Positions 34,390 to 47,264 are shown, counted from the first letter of the stretch. The stretch: DNA of 64,000 bases from Symbiotaphrina buchneri (GCA_001599915.1 BCIG01000009.1:310001-374000), one strand, 5' to 3'. Made by a program: numbers and translations. Notes: generated from the letters alone by a model not told the origin.

Positions 34390-37175
34390 CTAATCTTCGT
34401 CTTCGTCGATGTTTTCTTCCTTTTGCCCGCCGTTCTCCGTTTGTGGTGTTCTACTCTCCTGCTTCCTCCAAAGACTGGCCAAAAAGTCCGAAGTACTTGC
34501 CTCGTCGATGCTTTTGTCTTCCCTGACCTTCAAAAATCTTGGGAACCGCAGGCTTAGACCCTTGTCTTCGGACACGAGGCCGATAGCAGCCGTGTAAGTC
34601 GGGCTGATGGTGATGTCGGCGAACGCCATCTCCCAGACCTCTTGTGGCTCGAACCAAACGTCCGGCTCTCCTCTATAATCGACATACGACGGCCGTGAGA
34701 TGACATTATCACTGCCTTCCGCGTATTTCTCCTTGTTGGCTTGATAGAATTTGTCAGTGAAGCCAGACATGCACTTGCATACTGCTTCCAGACTTCCAGT
34801 CTCAGGGTTGCGTGCAGCCATGAGGATAGGGGACCACCACTTTGCCTTTCGTCCGTTGCCATGCCATGCAGCTACCGGCACGAGATCCAGTGCATCTGCC
34901 TGCGTGTCGTAGTCTTTCTTGACTTTGAGCCATGAGTCGAGTCGTTTGTCCGGCTCGTAAGTCGCCAACAACATCTTTCGTCGACCACCTCTGTCCTTTT
35001 CTTTTGTTCCCTCATTTTCCTCCGGCATGACCGCTTCTACCGTTTGTTTCACCTTCGATTTGGCCTTCGATTTCGATCTCGGTTTCGCTTGCGCCTTAAC
35101 TGCGGAAGGCGCAACCCGATTTGAGTCTTCAACGCCACAGGAGTCGCTAGATCGTGTTTCAGTTTGAGGGTCTTCAAGGTTGTCAAGCACTTTGACCATG
35201 ATACCCTCGCACTTGATCTCGGTAGCGTTGCGAAAGAATTCCAAGACCTTCTCCGAATCGCCAGAAGTAGCATCGATGCTCTTTACCCATGTGAAATGAT
35301 GTGGTATCTCAACGAATAGACTTCGCAGCAAAGACCTTCTCTCCCGAAATGGCCTGTCCAGCAGCTCTTCTCCGTTGAGATACATGAGATCAAAAGCGAA
35401 AAGACAGACATCAACCTTGACACTCGCTAACAGGACGTCTTTCCTAGCCCTGTTGGCAAGCGTTTGGAAAGTCTTCAAAGCCCCTGATTCTCGGTCGATA
35501 GCGACCACTTCTCCTTCCATGATAAAGCTTCCCACCCCATCGCCACGAAATTTTGGCACAAGTGCAACAAGATCCGGGTACTTGTCCGTCATGATTTCGA
35601 GATGTCTTGAGAAAATTGTGACCTTGCCTGCATCGTCGCAATGCACCTGAGCACGCTGTCCATCATACTTGTACTCACAGGTGAAATCCCTGCCTTGCAA
35701 TTTTGTGAGCATTTCGCCAAGATCCCGAGTAATACTACCCAGCATAGGCCTTAGGGGTATGTGTAAGGCTAGACCGCAACGCAATAAGAGTTCTGATGAA
35801 ACTCCTACCTCCAAGAGCGCCGGAATCAGATCATTGTAGTTCGGTCGCCGTGCGAAGCAAGCCTTCACAATTTCTTCAGGCCTGCTATACACTTCGGCCA
35901 ACTCTTCTTTCTTGAGTCCACTTAGTTCCTCCCGACGGCGTATGGCAAAATCCGCACCCTTGGGGCGAGAGAGGATGAAGGCTCGTGATAATGCAATAAG
36001 CATGGTCGTCTTAACCGCCCCAATGCGCAGCTGAAGTGGGTCAACCACAGGTCGAGATGTACAATACGGGTGCTAGGACTCACATGCTGCACCAAAGTCC
36101 TCACTATGTACCTGCTTTCTTCAGCCCCTCTCGCATCTTGCAGCAACCTTTCGACGATCCTTTGCTTTACCTCCTGACTGCCGGTCCCTTTGCTTTTGGC
36201 AATCTTCACGAGTGCTTCATACACAGCTTTGATTGTAAGCGGCTTCGGTCTGCGCAGAGTGAACGACTGTCTCTTCTTCGCTTCAAAGGCAACATCTCCA
36301 GCATCTCCATGCTTATTATAGAGCGTTCTCAGTCCGCGGTCATCAAGACCACAGACCTTCTTGAGCGCTTTTGATATGGCGGAGCCCCCTAGCCCTAGCT
36401 CCAGGGAGATATAAGGTGGGGCGATGGCATTCGTGGCAAGCCACACCTATGGCGAATTGCTTAGCATCGCTCTGGAGGTATATGTGCATGGAGCAACACT
36501 TACGGCTGGAAGTAGGCTTTCCGGATCTCCTTCAATGATGATTCGTAAGAGGTTTACAAGCGTATCCACGATTTTGATACGGCTTGTCGTACTATTAACC
36601 AGGACAAAACACCTTGTCAGGAGAGCATATGTCGCGTTGCCACCTTCCGTTGCCCAATGCTGCTGCAGGTCTGAGATGTAAGTCGAAGGCTCAAATAGCA
36701 GAGGACTCTGGTCGAAAGGTATCGTGGCCGAAATGGTGTCTTCGCTGCTCGCCGCTGATTGCAAGGCAAGTGTGTCATCCCTCTGTTTCCTAGATGATCG
36801 GTCAGGCACAGCAGACCCTTCGTTGGCTGGTAAATCCTCCGAGAGATCATGACTGGGCTTTGCTTTTTGGGGTAGGTGACGTTGGGCGATAGCTTGTGCG
36901 TCGTTTTCTTCAGAGTGCTGCAGAGTCGCCGTTCGTCCCCCAACCAAAGGCTCGACCTGTGGCACGGATCGCTCAGAGTCAACCCGATCCTCTTTGTCCC
37001 ACTGCTCTTGTAGCTTTCTTGCCAGCTCTTCGTCGCCCAGACCGTTCTCTTGCGTTGATGATGCCTGTTGCTGCGGAGCTGGTTGTTGTTTCCTGAAGAA
37101 GTAGTCGAGACTCTTTACTGGCTGGTTGGACTGGTGGAAGTCATTTTTCTTACGTCTCTTTGCAGGGCTGGCCAT
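34390..37175 (-). CDS. CDC9: ATP-dependent DNA ligase I
   Basis: Three exons, 37175-36504, 36446-36084 and 36030-34390 (introns 57 and 53 nt), give 891 aa. It seals Okazaki fragments and repair nicks. The N-terminal 200 residues are disordered, with a basic start (MASPAKRRKK) and a PCNA-binding-like element SLDYFFRK at residues 22-29. The alpha-helical DNA-binding domain follows (GGSAISKALKKVCGLDDRGL, VQHLRIGAVKTTMLIALSRA). Motif I is CEYKYDGQRAQVH, with the adenylated Lys at about residue 466, followed by IFSRHLE, FIMEGEVVAID and LFAFDLMYLNGE. In the OB-fold, SWLKVKKDY is preceded by a basic Lys/Arg/Ser-rich insertion (about 660-690). The C-terminus is acidic. The gene is divergent from the RINT1/TIP20 gene. 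Confidence 0.96.
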
Positions 37176-37774
37176 TCTGGGGGATAATGTGGAAGGCTTA
37201 TTTTCTGTCTGGCCCTCTTCTTGATGTTGTCAGAGTGAGCCCGAGAAAGGGAAACGAGCAGACGCATGTTGTACCTTGCTACTTGTGTCGGCTTTGCTTC
37301 CGGCTTCGCTTCAATGACGGTGTCATCCACTGGTTGTGGAGTGCGGAGAACGAACAATTGAGGTACACAGGGTGAGCTTCGAAATACCTCATGTCAGTCT
37401 GGTGTACCTTGAAACGCCATAAGCCCAACCGAGAAAACTAGGGCATGATGATAAGAGAAGGTCCTCAAAGATAAGGTAAGGTACCTGAGTTATCGCACTA
37501 TGTAGCTTGTCCGTGCACCAAGCGTGCGACAAGGAGAATTAAGCTTTGGTGCAAGCATCTAGGCAAAGCTTGGCTCGGGCCGCAACTCTCCAGGAGTAAG
37601 GAAGCCAATGGTCGTCATCTCTACAAGTATCTGTTTATCGTCCTCGCTGGCGCACTTTAAAATACCTCCGGCGTTGGCTTAATCCGCCGATAACCGAAAT
37701 CCTCGAGGCCTAACCACGAACCTGCTTCTGGTCGGTTACCTCACCTTAGCCTGGCCGACACAAATCCTGCTGTA
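37176..37774. promoter_or_regulatory. Divergent intergenic region (DNA ligase I / RINT1-TIP20)
   Basis: A 599-bp shared upstream region with GGTAAGGTACC-like repeat units near 37470-37485. I looked for an ACGCGT cell-cycle box and did not see one. An 80-codon minus-strand ORF (37115-37357) overlaps the ligase start in another frame and is not supported. Confidence 0.35.
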
Positions 37775-40667
37775 ATGACGACCTTGTCCCGCATGTCGAG
37801 AGATCCTCGGGAGGCCGCCTGGGACCATGATGGACGGGATGCAAGGGTAGAGGATTATATCGTGGATCAGCTGCAGACGTCCAATGATCTGGGCAATCTG
37901 GATTCAATCATTTCGAATGTCCAGGATCAGCATGATCTTCTTAGGAAACAAGTGCGTACTTCCTCGTTCACGAGCTTCGACCGCTGCTGACCATAAGCCG
38001 CCAGCTTGATGACGCGAGCCTCATGCTCGAGCAGGCCACGGATAGTGTCCGGACCCACTCCTCGGCTACTCTGAGCCTCGCAGAACAGTTCCAAAGTAAG
38101 CAGGCTGGAATTGACCGACGATTGCTCGTCGTGACAAGGTCGGATGCTAGCGACGAAGCCGCCCAAAAGTTCGAGCATGCTATGGCGAAACTTCGAAGGC
38201 TTGACATTGCTGCTGCCTATGTCGACCTTTTGATGGACGTAGAAGGCCTCCAGTATGGATACCCGCACAATCCCCTCGTCTTCAGGCGCTAACTTGAGCT
38301 CTGAACTCAGCCAACAGGCTCTTGCGGCGTCGAAGACAGACCCCGTCTCTGCGATATCGGCTTATGCCCAGCTGAGGCGTCTGTCAGAATCCCTGCAGCT
38401 CCTACAACCGGCTGCCGAGGGAGCAGCTCCGCAGTTACTACATCATGCAGAAAGAATAGCAGATGAATCACAGCATGCTATCAAGACGACCATTGCCAAG
38501 CAAATGGACAGCGTTTTGCAGCAGGTCAAATGGCCGGACGAGGCGATACCCATACGTGGTTCTCTCGAGGAAAAGTGGAGAGATGCCGTGGTAAAGTTAC
38601 TTCGGTTACAGGAACCGTGAGTCGAGACTTGTCGTTTGAGAACCTAACATCGACATGATACCAACCTTATCTCAGTGATCTTCTGGCGCGCGAGGCTCGT
38701 AAGGAGGACGGGGCACAACATCAAAAACCGGTTGTCCTGTTCCCCTTCGAAATTACCACTCGACCATTGGAGTTACGTTTCAGATACCATTTCGAAGCTG
38801 ACCGACCAACGAACCGGATAGACAAGGTATCTAAGAATCAGCGCTCCCCCAAAGCCAGTGTGCCATGTGCCGTGCTAACAGATCCAGCCTGAATATTTCT
38901 TGTCCCATATCATAGGCCTATTGTCCGCGTATAATGACTTCGTATCCCAGAATCTGCAACCGCTACTGTCCGGACAGTTCCTTTCAACAAGCCTTGCATT
39001 TAATCCTACCTACGTTGATGCCACGTCGGCATTTGTTACCTCTCTGCTCCCAATGGTCCGACGCAAGCTTTCGAGTTTGGTCTTGCACGTGGCCGACCAA
39101 CCTGAATTGCTTAGCCACCTCGTTCATGAATTGATGAAATTTGATAGTATTCTGCGGGACGAGTGGGGTTATGATGGTGGCTATGGTCTAGATGGCTGGA
39201 GAGGTCTGACTTGGGAGCTTCTGGTCCAGAAGGACTGGTTCGGCAGATGGCTACAGGTGGAAAAGGAATGTGAGTTTGCATTTCCTTGCACAGCAGACCC
39301 CTTAGATCGATGCCTAACCTTGACCTTCTTTGTCTAAAATTTAGTTGCAATTGCTCGATACCAGACAATCATAGAGAATAAGGGTAGCGGAGAACTCGAC
39401 TACGACAGTGTCGACCAAGGATCGACTAAGCCGACCAGAGCGGCGATTATGGTAAATGATCTGTTGGAGACAATCACAGGTATAAATCATGTCTTTCAGG
39501 AGATGATCGAGTATGCTCACATATTTTCAAGATCGTTATCGGCCATTGTCCTCGTTCTCGCAGAAACTACGGTTCTTGATTGATATCCAAATATCAATCT
39601 TTGACAGATTTCACGAGCGGTTACGGTCGAGCCTCGAAACCTATCTAGCGATGACTTCCACAGTCGCAAGGACAGTTCACGCCGTGAGTAAGGAGGATCT
39701 GGCAAGCTTAGAAGGCAATGGATGGCTGGATCGGCTTTGCAGGGTGTATGGGAGCGCACATTACCTGGAAAAGGCCATGGATGACTGGAATGACGACGTC
39801 GTAAGCAGTCTCTACAATCCTTGGTGGCGTTACTAATGGTATATAGTTCTTCCTAGAATTGTGGGAGGAGCTGCAGGATAGAGCAAGACATAAGGAAGGG
39901 AAATTGCTTGCAGGCCCTATGACGGTCCAGGATGTCGCAGAGCGGACGTCCAGTATGCTTGGCTCTGACACAGATTCCGGGGCTCTTTTTGAGGAAACAG
40001 CAGCTGCATACAGGAGGCTGAGGTCAAGAACGGAAGCAATTATGAAAGATGCACTCTCCCAGCGCCTTCGAGACTCTCTGAGGCCGTACAGTAGGATGTA
40101 AGTGCCTTTCAACACCTTCTCGTGTTCACCGGCTGAGAGATACGCAGCAACCCTTGGTCATCCCTACCTACAGATACCACTACCGCTCAGTCGGCATCAT
40201 CTGTGAGCCCAGAATTAGACAACTGCCTCCAATTGTTGGCTACGAGTCTGTCATTCCTTTTGCGGGCATTGGGCACCGTCCCATTCAGGCGTATCACTAG
40301 GCACGCCGCCACCGCCGTGCAGTCATACATCTGGGACTATGTGCTCATGCGCAATAGCTTTTCTGCGTATGGCGTCACGCAGATGCGGCGTGACCTTACC
40401 GCATTGTGGGAAGTCATTGATCGGTACCTCGGAGAGGGACAGGGGGAGCTAAGCATGCCGAAACTGAAAGAGGCAATGACTCTTCTGGGCCTGCCACTCG
40501 AGGCAGATGGGGATGGGGATTCATCGCTTACGATAAAGCAAGTGGAGAGCAGAGTCTTCACGGGTAATGAAGATGCAAGAGCGGCCCTAGAAGAGCTCGG
40601 GCTGGAAGTTCTAACGGTCAACGATGCCAGGGCATTATTAGAGAAGAGGATAGATCTTGGAACATGA
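37775..40667 (+). CDS. TIP20: RINT1/TIP20 family vesicle-tethering protein
   Basis: Nine exons, 37775-37951, 38005-38252, 38311-38616, 38676-38826, 38888-39269, 39345-39479, 39532-39800, 39847-40097 and 40148-40667, give 812 aa. RINT1/Tip20 is a subunit of the Dsl1/NRZ complex that tethers Golgi-derived COPI vesicles at the ER. The N-terminal 200 residues form coiled coil (LDSIISNVQDQHDLLRKQLD). The RINT1/TIP1 domain covers roughly residues 240-800 and includes LELRFRYHFEADRPTNRIDK, PEYFLSHIIGLL, LRDEWGYDGGY, LTWELLVQKDWFGRWLQVE, ITDRYRPLSSFSQKLRFLID and IWDYVLMRNSFSAYGVTQMR. The splice into exon 3 was placed after CTGAACTCAG because a CTAAC branch point lies 14-18 nt upstream; a nearer acceptor would add four residues in frame. 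Confidence 0.92.
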
Positions 40668-41428
40668 AAGGGTCCCTGGCATGGCAGACGCTGATCTGGA
40701 AGAGCGCATGAAGCAACGCAGCTCCCAACTCTTCGGGCAGCTCGATGCTTAGGCTTGTCTTTCTACCGAGGGCCGAGAACTCCTGCCGTACCTGCATCCA
40801 AACTTGATTGTCTGCATCATTGTGAATAGATCCTTTTGTAAATTTAATGCGCGTAGTGACAAAGTCAGGGGGATGAACGTTCCATCTGCTACTCCGAGGC
40901 TGAGCGCTCTTGCGGCTTAATCACCTGCTTAGTAAGTGAGGAAGAAGGGTACTTTGCTCGGGACGCTCACCTCCACATCCCACCGCTCGTGCTTCGAGGG
41001 ACCGCTTGGGGAGGAAGAGCCCACCAACAAGGACTGAGTTGCGCCTGGTCGCACTTCATATACTGTCCATTTCAACTCAGCTAGCCATTTAAATTGCTCT
41101 GCGTCGAGCAGCCTTCGCGCTCTCGAGGAACCCGTCCTTGTTGCCGGCGTTCTCCTACACCCATACGCCGCGGCTCTACGGGCCCCCTCGTTCCGGGTTT
41201 TTCGCACTCCTGGCTGCCGCTCTTTTGGAGAAGCCCTAAATGGCACGAATCTACGTGGAGACTGCCAGAAAGAGAGACGAGCCTCGACGATATTCCAGTA
41301 CCTAAATGCGCTTTGCTACTTACAGGCGCACTGATATTTCGACCGGTCCTGCCTCGGAGATAGTCGCCAAGCCTTACTCTTAACGCAGCATCTCTTGAAA
41401 GAGCGGATGCAACCGCAATATCGGGAGG
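40668..41428. promoter_or_regulatory. Upstream region of the white-collar-1 gene
   Basis: A 761-bp tandem gap between the RINT1/TIP20 stop and the WC-1 ATG. It should contain the WC-1 promoter and leader. A 139-codon ORF on the minus strand (41081-41500) overlaps the WC-1 start and has no domain. No repeat was noted. Confidence 0.35.
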
Positions 41429-44400
41429 ATGATGAATGGCTTCTCCGGCGGACCATATACGGCCGGCAACCTTCCGGACCCGTCGGGCCCGTTCGGTCAA
41501 GAGGTCGACATGTCCAGTATTGGTCAGGCTGCAGTGGAAGGCGGCGCGTTATTCGGGGGTGATACGCTGGACGACATCATTAGCCAGAATAACAGGGAGC
41601 TGGAACGACGAAGGAGTATGCAAACATTCCATGGGGGAAGTCTTTCAGGGGCCGACAATCGACGCTCATCCATGCTCGAATTTGGCTCAGCAGTGACCGA
41701 GGATCCAAACACCTATCACTATAGGTTTGCGGCACAAGATGAAGGAGCACTAATCAGCGCCCATCTTGATATGGTATCTGGAGCACCTGGCTTGCCGAGG
41801 GAAAATCGGCGACAATCTGCGGGTGCTGCTGAGGCAACGGCTGCCCGCTTCCCATCAGCCGGCTACAATTTCGACGACGTATCTGTGCCCTCTGTGCCTT
41901 CAGATGTCGCACCTGCAGGACCTATTACATTGAGTAGTGACGATAGGTTCATGTGCGCGTCGATGGCTGTGCCTATGGCATTTCAACAGGGCGCCTTGTC
42001 CGGCGTTACTGGCGATATGACACCCATTAGCTTCTTTCCAAGCCAGAGCTATCAACCAGGCTACATCAGCTCCCCTGGTCATAGTCAGTTCGGGGCAATG
42101 TACGATAGTGCAGCTGCTGTACCAGATGATAGCATGACTACAATACCTTCGCAGACCATATCGCCGCCACATGCTATTGCTGGAATGGATACCCAAAGCA
42201 CTACAGCATTTGACCAAATATCGGCCGTGACAGGGCCAATGGCATCAGCGTCAATGACTATCCATCCAGCTGGGCTCTCTCAGGCGGTGTCCGCTTTTAC
42301 AATGCCCGAGGAACCTTCTGCAGGGTCGTTTCTTCCTCCTGTTCTTCCTGCTCGTAAAGCTCCATTTCCTTGTATGTTCCCTAAATGAGCCAGGCAAATT
42401 CTCAAGCCGTCTCTTCTCTTGACTTTCTGCTAACTTCTGAGCACAAGCCACGACGTTTACCGACACTGAAAACATGGTCGCTCATACACCTGCTCACTTC
42501 ACACCGTCACTTTCACAAAACGATTTCCCTAAAGCTTATTCTTCAAGTGGATTTGACATGTTGAATATTCTGGTGAGCGCTCTGTCCAGATAGGAGTATT
42601 GATTGCTAACATCTTTGAAGATGCGCGTTGCAACGAGGCCAAACCCTGAAATCAACATTGGCGCAGTGGATATGTCATGCGCTTTTGTTGTATGTGACAT
42701 CACGCAACATGATATGCCAATTATCTACTGTTCGGAAATGTTCGAGAGGCTCACTGGTTATTCAAAACATGAGATACTGGGCCGCAATTGCAGGTTTCTC
42801 CAAGCTCCTGATGGCAAAGTTCAGCCTGGCGTTAAGCGGAAATATGTCGACGATGATGCTGTCTTGTACCTGAAGAATATGACGACCTCTAGGAAAGAGG
42901 CCCAAATCAGCATCATCAACTATCGGAAAGGAGGCCAGCCGTTTATGAACTTGCTCACAATGATCCCTATCATGTGGGAACCCGGCGGTGACTATAGGTA
43001 CTTTGTTGGCTTCCAAGTGGATTTGGTGGAGCAGCCCAACTCAGTGACCAATAAAAATCCAGGTCAGTGGATGACTAGATGTGCTGTTCTATTACTCTGG
43101 AGTAATTTGCTGACACGTAAGCAGATGGATCATACACAATCAATTATCAGCGAGGTTACTTGCCACGATACGTGTTCCAGACACCAGAGCTCAACGGTCA
43201 TCAATCAGACCTCGGTCAAACAATTGGTAGAGATGATGTGACAGCCGTGCTCAGTGCTCTTGGGAGCGGCCCATCCGAGTTGACCAAGCGATTATGGGAT
43301 AATGTCCTACTCGAGAATACGGATGACGTAGTACATGTTCTTTCCCTCAAAGGCTTATTCCTTTACCTTTCTCCGTCTAGCCGGAAGGTGTTGGAGTACG
43401 ACGCAAAGGAGCTTGTGGGCACCGCATTGTCCACGGTCTGTCACCCAAGCGATATCGTGCCTGTAACTCGTGAACTGAAGGACACTTCAGCCGGGAGTTC
43501 TGTCAACGTCGTCTTTCGCTTTCGTCGTAAACACAGCGGTTATACATGGTTCGAGAGCCACGGAGCACTCCACGCCGAACAAGGTAAAGGTAGGAAATGC
43601 ATCATCCTTGTCGGGAGGGAGCGGCCCGTATATGCTTTGTCCCGCAGTGACATAGACCAGTCCGGTGGGATCGGGGAAAACGAGCTCTGGACGAAGATCT
43701 CCACTTCAGGAATGTTCTTATATGTGGCTTCAAACGTCAAAGCTCTGTTGGATCGCCAACCGGAAGAACTGGTGGGGACGAGCATGCAAGCACTTATGCG
43801 GCCTGAGTCCAAGATCACCTTCGGCGGAATTCTGGAACTCGCAAGGATGGGCAAAAGGGCTGTCTTGAAGCATGAAATGCAAAATAAAAGGGGGCAAGTA
43901 CTCCAAGCGCAGACCACGATCTATCCTGGAGATGCTATGGAAGGTCAAAAGCCGACCTTCCTCGTCGCGCAGACACGGTTGCTGAGGCTCTCACGAGCAT
44001 CCTCCGGCTTGACACCCCACCGTGAGAAGAGTGACCCTTCGTGTGGTGCATCACCATCTGGAGCGTTGTCTGGCAGTCCTAGTCATCAGACCCCACGTCG
44101 GCCAAGTAACACGCCACAATCTGCGAGTTCTGCAACTTCCATAAGCCCTGTGACTTCTGCCTTGGACGGCCTGGTCACCCATCCTGGCGGTGCCAGCCTC
44201 CCAATTGGCTCGCAGGACGAGGCACTCGCCTCTGAGGACAACGTGTTCGATGAGCTCAAGACCACGCGAAGTACAAGCTGGCAATTTGAATTGCGTCAGA
44301 TGGAGAAGCGAAATCGGATGTTAGCTGAGGAACTACATAGCCTTATCAGCCTCAAAAAGAAAAGAAAGCGGAGGAAGGGGGCTGGCCAGGCAGAAAAGGA

Positions 44401-44827
44401 TTGTGCTAATTGCCATACTAAGGTCACTCCGGAATGGCGACGAGGACCCAGCGGGAACAGGGATCTGTGCAACAGTTGTGGCTTGAGATGGGCAAAGCAG
44501 GTTAGTATATGCTCACTTTGGTTCCTCGCGCGATGGCACTAACACGCCGCCTCTCTGCAGAACGGCCGTGTTTCTCCCCGTACAACGTCCCACCAGAGCA
44601 AAGGGAGTGCTTCCCCTGCGCGGACTGCTACTGGGATGAATGGGCTACCCAAGCTCAATCGGTCCCCGTCTTCCCTGAGCCTGCAGGAACGAAAATCGCC
44701 GCAACAGAAGCTGTCCGGTTCCCACGCCTTTCATACAGCTCGAACGGAAGCAAACGCCAGTCATGCATTTGGCGCGGGGATGCCTCCAAAAATCGAGGAA
44801 GGGGAAGAGCCGGACCAAGAGAGATGA
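41429..44827 (+). CDS. wc-1: White-collar-1 blue-light receptor / GATA transcription factor
   Basis: Five exons, 41429-42371, 42448-42572, 42621-43062, 43125-44500 and 44561-44827, give 1050 aa. WC-1 (LreA in Aspergillus) binds flavin, senses blue light and acts with WC-2 on light-induced genes. The N-terminal 350 residues are Ser/Pro/Gly-rich without a long polyglutamine run. The LOV domain, about residues 370-490, has the photoactive Cys in GRNCRFLQAP (about 413), preceded by EMFERLTGYSKHEILG and followed by NLLTMIPI. Two further PAS domains follow (HVLSLKGLFLYLSPSSRKVL and SGMFLYVASNVKALLDRQPE). A basic stretch (LKKKRKRRKG) precedes the GATA zinc finger CANCHTKVTPEWRRGPSGN then LCNSCGLRWAKQ. 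The last exon encodes a Ser-rich tail starting NGRVSPRTT. Confidence 0.97.
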
Positions 44828-45373
44828 ATAGACCTCTGAGAAGATAGGGTCCTCTCAAATGTCGATCTGCGTGAGCACAATATCAGCAAGCAGGATTACT
44901 TGGTATTTATACGAGGTGTATGACAGTATCTTTTAAGGACCGAATAATATAGGGAGAGGCGCGCCGATGCTTATGATACCATGCTTATGAAGTTCTGTTG
45001 GGAATTTGCTTGTCCTCGTGGGCGCCAATGGTTTGCTGGCGGTGGTTAGTGTGAGACCTTCGGTGCTCGTCTCTTGCGGTGCTGCAATCAATCACTCCTT
45101 TTTCTCGGGCCGGGATTTTGGGACGGAGAAGTTCTGTGTACAGGATCTGCTTCGTGATCACGTCAGGCGTCATGCACGGGGGCTGCGAGCGGCTATTGGG
45201 GACAATGATACACCTGGTGATAAGATATGTCCGCAACTGATATATAGTTTCCTTCTAATATAGACTATGACTATGAATGTGACGCCTTCCTTGGGGGTGA
45301 TTTTACCGCGTCGAGTCTGACATCGATTGCGTCTTCGCTATCACCTACGCCGGAGGGGCCCCTAAATGTAGAC
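44828..45373. other. Convergent 3' intergenic spacer
   Basis: 546 bp between WC-1 (+) and the PLP decarboxylase (-), presumably both 3' UTRs. An 85-codon plus-strand ORF (45006-45263) has no support. Confidence 0.4.
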
Positions 45374-47264
45374 CTATACTGTTGCAGCTGCCTTTATGGC
45401 TTTTAGTAACCCGTCCACCGTGTCTCTGCTCAGGCCCGCGTTTACCACCACCCTGAAGAAGTGGCCACTTTCGCCAGGCGCGTAGTCGACCATAAAACCG
45501 CGCGAGATGAGTTTCTGGGCAATTTCCTTGGTCGTTTTTGAGTTCCTGCAAGGACATATGATGAGCCATGTGATCCTGGCGAAGAATTCCTTGGGGACAT
45601 ATACTTACGCCTCAGCATCCACGCCAAGCTTCCCGCCCGGCGCGTAATAGAAACAGACCTGCAGACAGCTCAGTGGGACCTTGCTCACCAACAGCAGATC
45701 CGGGGATTCCGAGATACGCTCGGCCAGGTATGCTGCAACGTCGAAGGCACGGTCGATGCGGGCCTCGTAACCGGATTTTCCGTAGTAGATCCAGCCAAGA
45801 GCGAGCTTCAGGGCATCGCCTTTGCGTCCGCACTGCAGCGTCAGGTCGGCCAAGTCCCAGATCTCCGTGTCCGGATTGGACTGATGAAAGAGGCTTGGCT
45901 GCATGTCAGCATTACCATTCTAATTGCTCCTGCGAGGGAACGAAACCCGCTATGCGACGAGGAATGATCGGGAAGGACGTACTAGCCAGCGGGCAGGGTG
46001 TTGGCGGCGTGGAACTTCCGCAAGTCGGCCCCCAGAAGGAATGAACACGTTAATGGGACTCCCAGCATCTTATGCGGTATAGCGATACTATCCGCCCGGT
46101 GTGAGCCTGCAAGCCGCCATTTGTGCTTCTCTGAGAAGACCACTGGCCCGCCCCAACTGCCGTCGATATGCATCCAGAGCCCGTGCCTTTGACAGACGTC
46201 CGCCACGGCCTCGAAGGGGTCATACGACCCTAGCACCGTCGTCCCGGCCGTTGCGTTGACATAGAACGGCGTACGGCCTTCGCCTTTTGCCTTCTGCACC
46301 AGCTCCTCGAGCTTGTCGGGACGCATGCGGCCGGCATCGTCGACGGGGACGCTCCAGACGTTCGCCGACCCGATGCCGCACATCTGCGCCGTCTTCTCCA
46401 CCGAGTAATGACCATGCTCAGAGGTGAAGAGAACGAATCGTCGGATGCTGTTGCCCTCGACTTTACTATCTGGGTACAGCGTATTGCGCGCGATTACGAT
46501 TGACGTGGTATTCGAGGCGGAGCCACCAGGCTGCGAGATACCTCCGGCATGTGGGCCATCGAAGCCGAACAGCCCTGCCAGAGCACGGGCCGTGGTCTTC
46601 TCGATGATGGTCAGGGCAGGTGAGACTTGGTAAACGTGGAGCTGCAGGGCGTCAGAACATGTACATGTGGAATACTGCGCTTGAACTGTAATTACGTTGG
46701 TGTTTAGAACGGACAGTATAAGTTCAGATGCTACCCCAACCTGGAGGCATGTCAATGTCGTGTCTATAATAGTTAATTCTCTGCTACGTACGGCATTTGT
46801 CGAGGCATAAAGCTTGTCCAGAAACCCTTGATCCCAAGTATTGACGGAATAACGCAACAGCCTTTCAAGGATCTGCAATACTCCATCCTTGCCTGCCGCA
46901 GCCTCCGGCAATGAAAACCCTAACAACGGTATCAATTTCTGGGGTGGATGATACTCGACCAACGTCGTTCGGGGGCCTGCCCCATCGACAGCCAGGCCGT
47001 GTCCGGTTCGCTGGGCTGCAGCATCTTCATCTGCTGCACGAATGAAGGGAATGAGGAGCTGCTGCACCGCGTCGAGCAACTGCATGATCATGGTCGTCAG
47101 CGATTGAGGCAAAAGGGCAGAGCAACGACCTCGTTTGAGTAGGGAGCTTGGAGGAAGAGAGATCAGAGCATTGGGCGACTCACGTCAGCCACTTCGTCAG
47201 CTCGAGTGAAGCCAGCGCCATTGGCTGTCACGGCGCCTTGGTGAGGGATACCGTTGTTTGCCAT
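45374..47264 (-). CDS. PLP-dependent decarboxylase, group II (glutamate/cysteine sulfinate decarboxylase-like)
   Basis: Five exons, 47264-47184, 47079-46696, 46641-45983, 45893-45609 and 45545-45374, give 526 aa. Group II decarboxylases remove CO2 from amino acids such as glutamate, cysteine sulfinate or aromatic amino acids. Seen in order are VEYHPPQKLIPLL, NTNLHVYQVSPALT (across intron 2), GGISQPGGSASNTTSIVIAR, FTSEHGHYSVEKTA, PFYVNATAGTTVLGSYDP, WMHIDGSWGGPVVFSEKH and the PLP Schiff-base Lys in SIAIPHKMLGVPLTCSFLL (about residue 346). The distal part carries WDLADLTLQCGRKGDALKL and a C-terminal FFRVVVNAGLS. The intron 3 acceptor is the AAG after CAGCC, needed to give NTLPAGYLFHQS. Which amino acid it uses cannot be decided; the fold and length suit glutamate- or cysteine sulfinate-type enzymes. 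Confidence 0.92.

Noticed and set aside
37115-37357. Upstream frame as a mitochondrial leader exon for DNA ligase I
   Set aside because: The frame differs from that of the ligase, and no donor/acceptor pair was seen that would join it to the ligase exon; the N-terminus does not look like a presequence.
41081-41500. 139-codon minus-strand ORF across the WC-1 start
   Set aside because: It overlaps the firmly supported WC-1 first exon antisense and has no recognisable domain.
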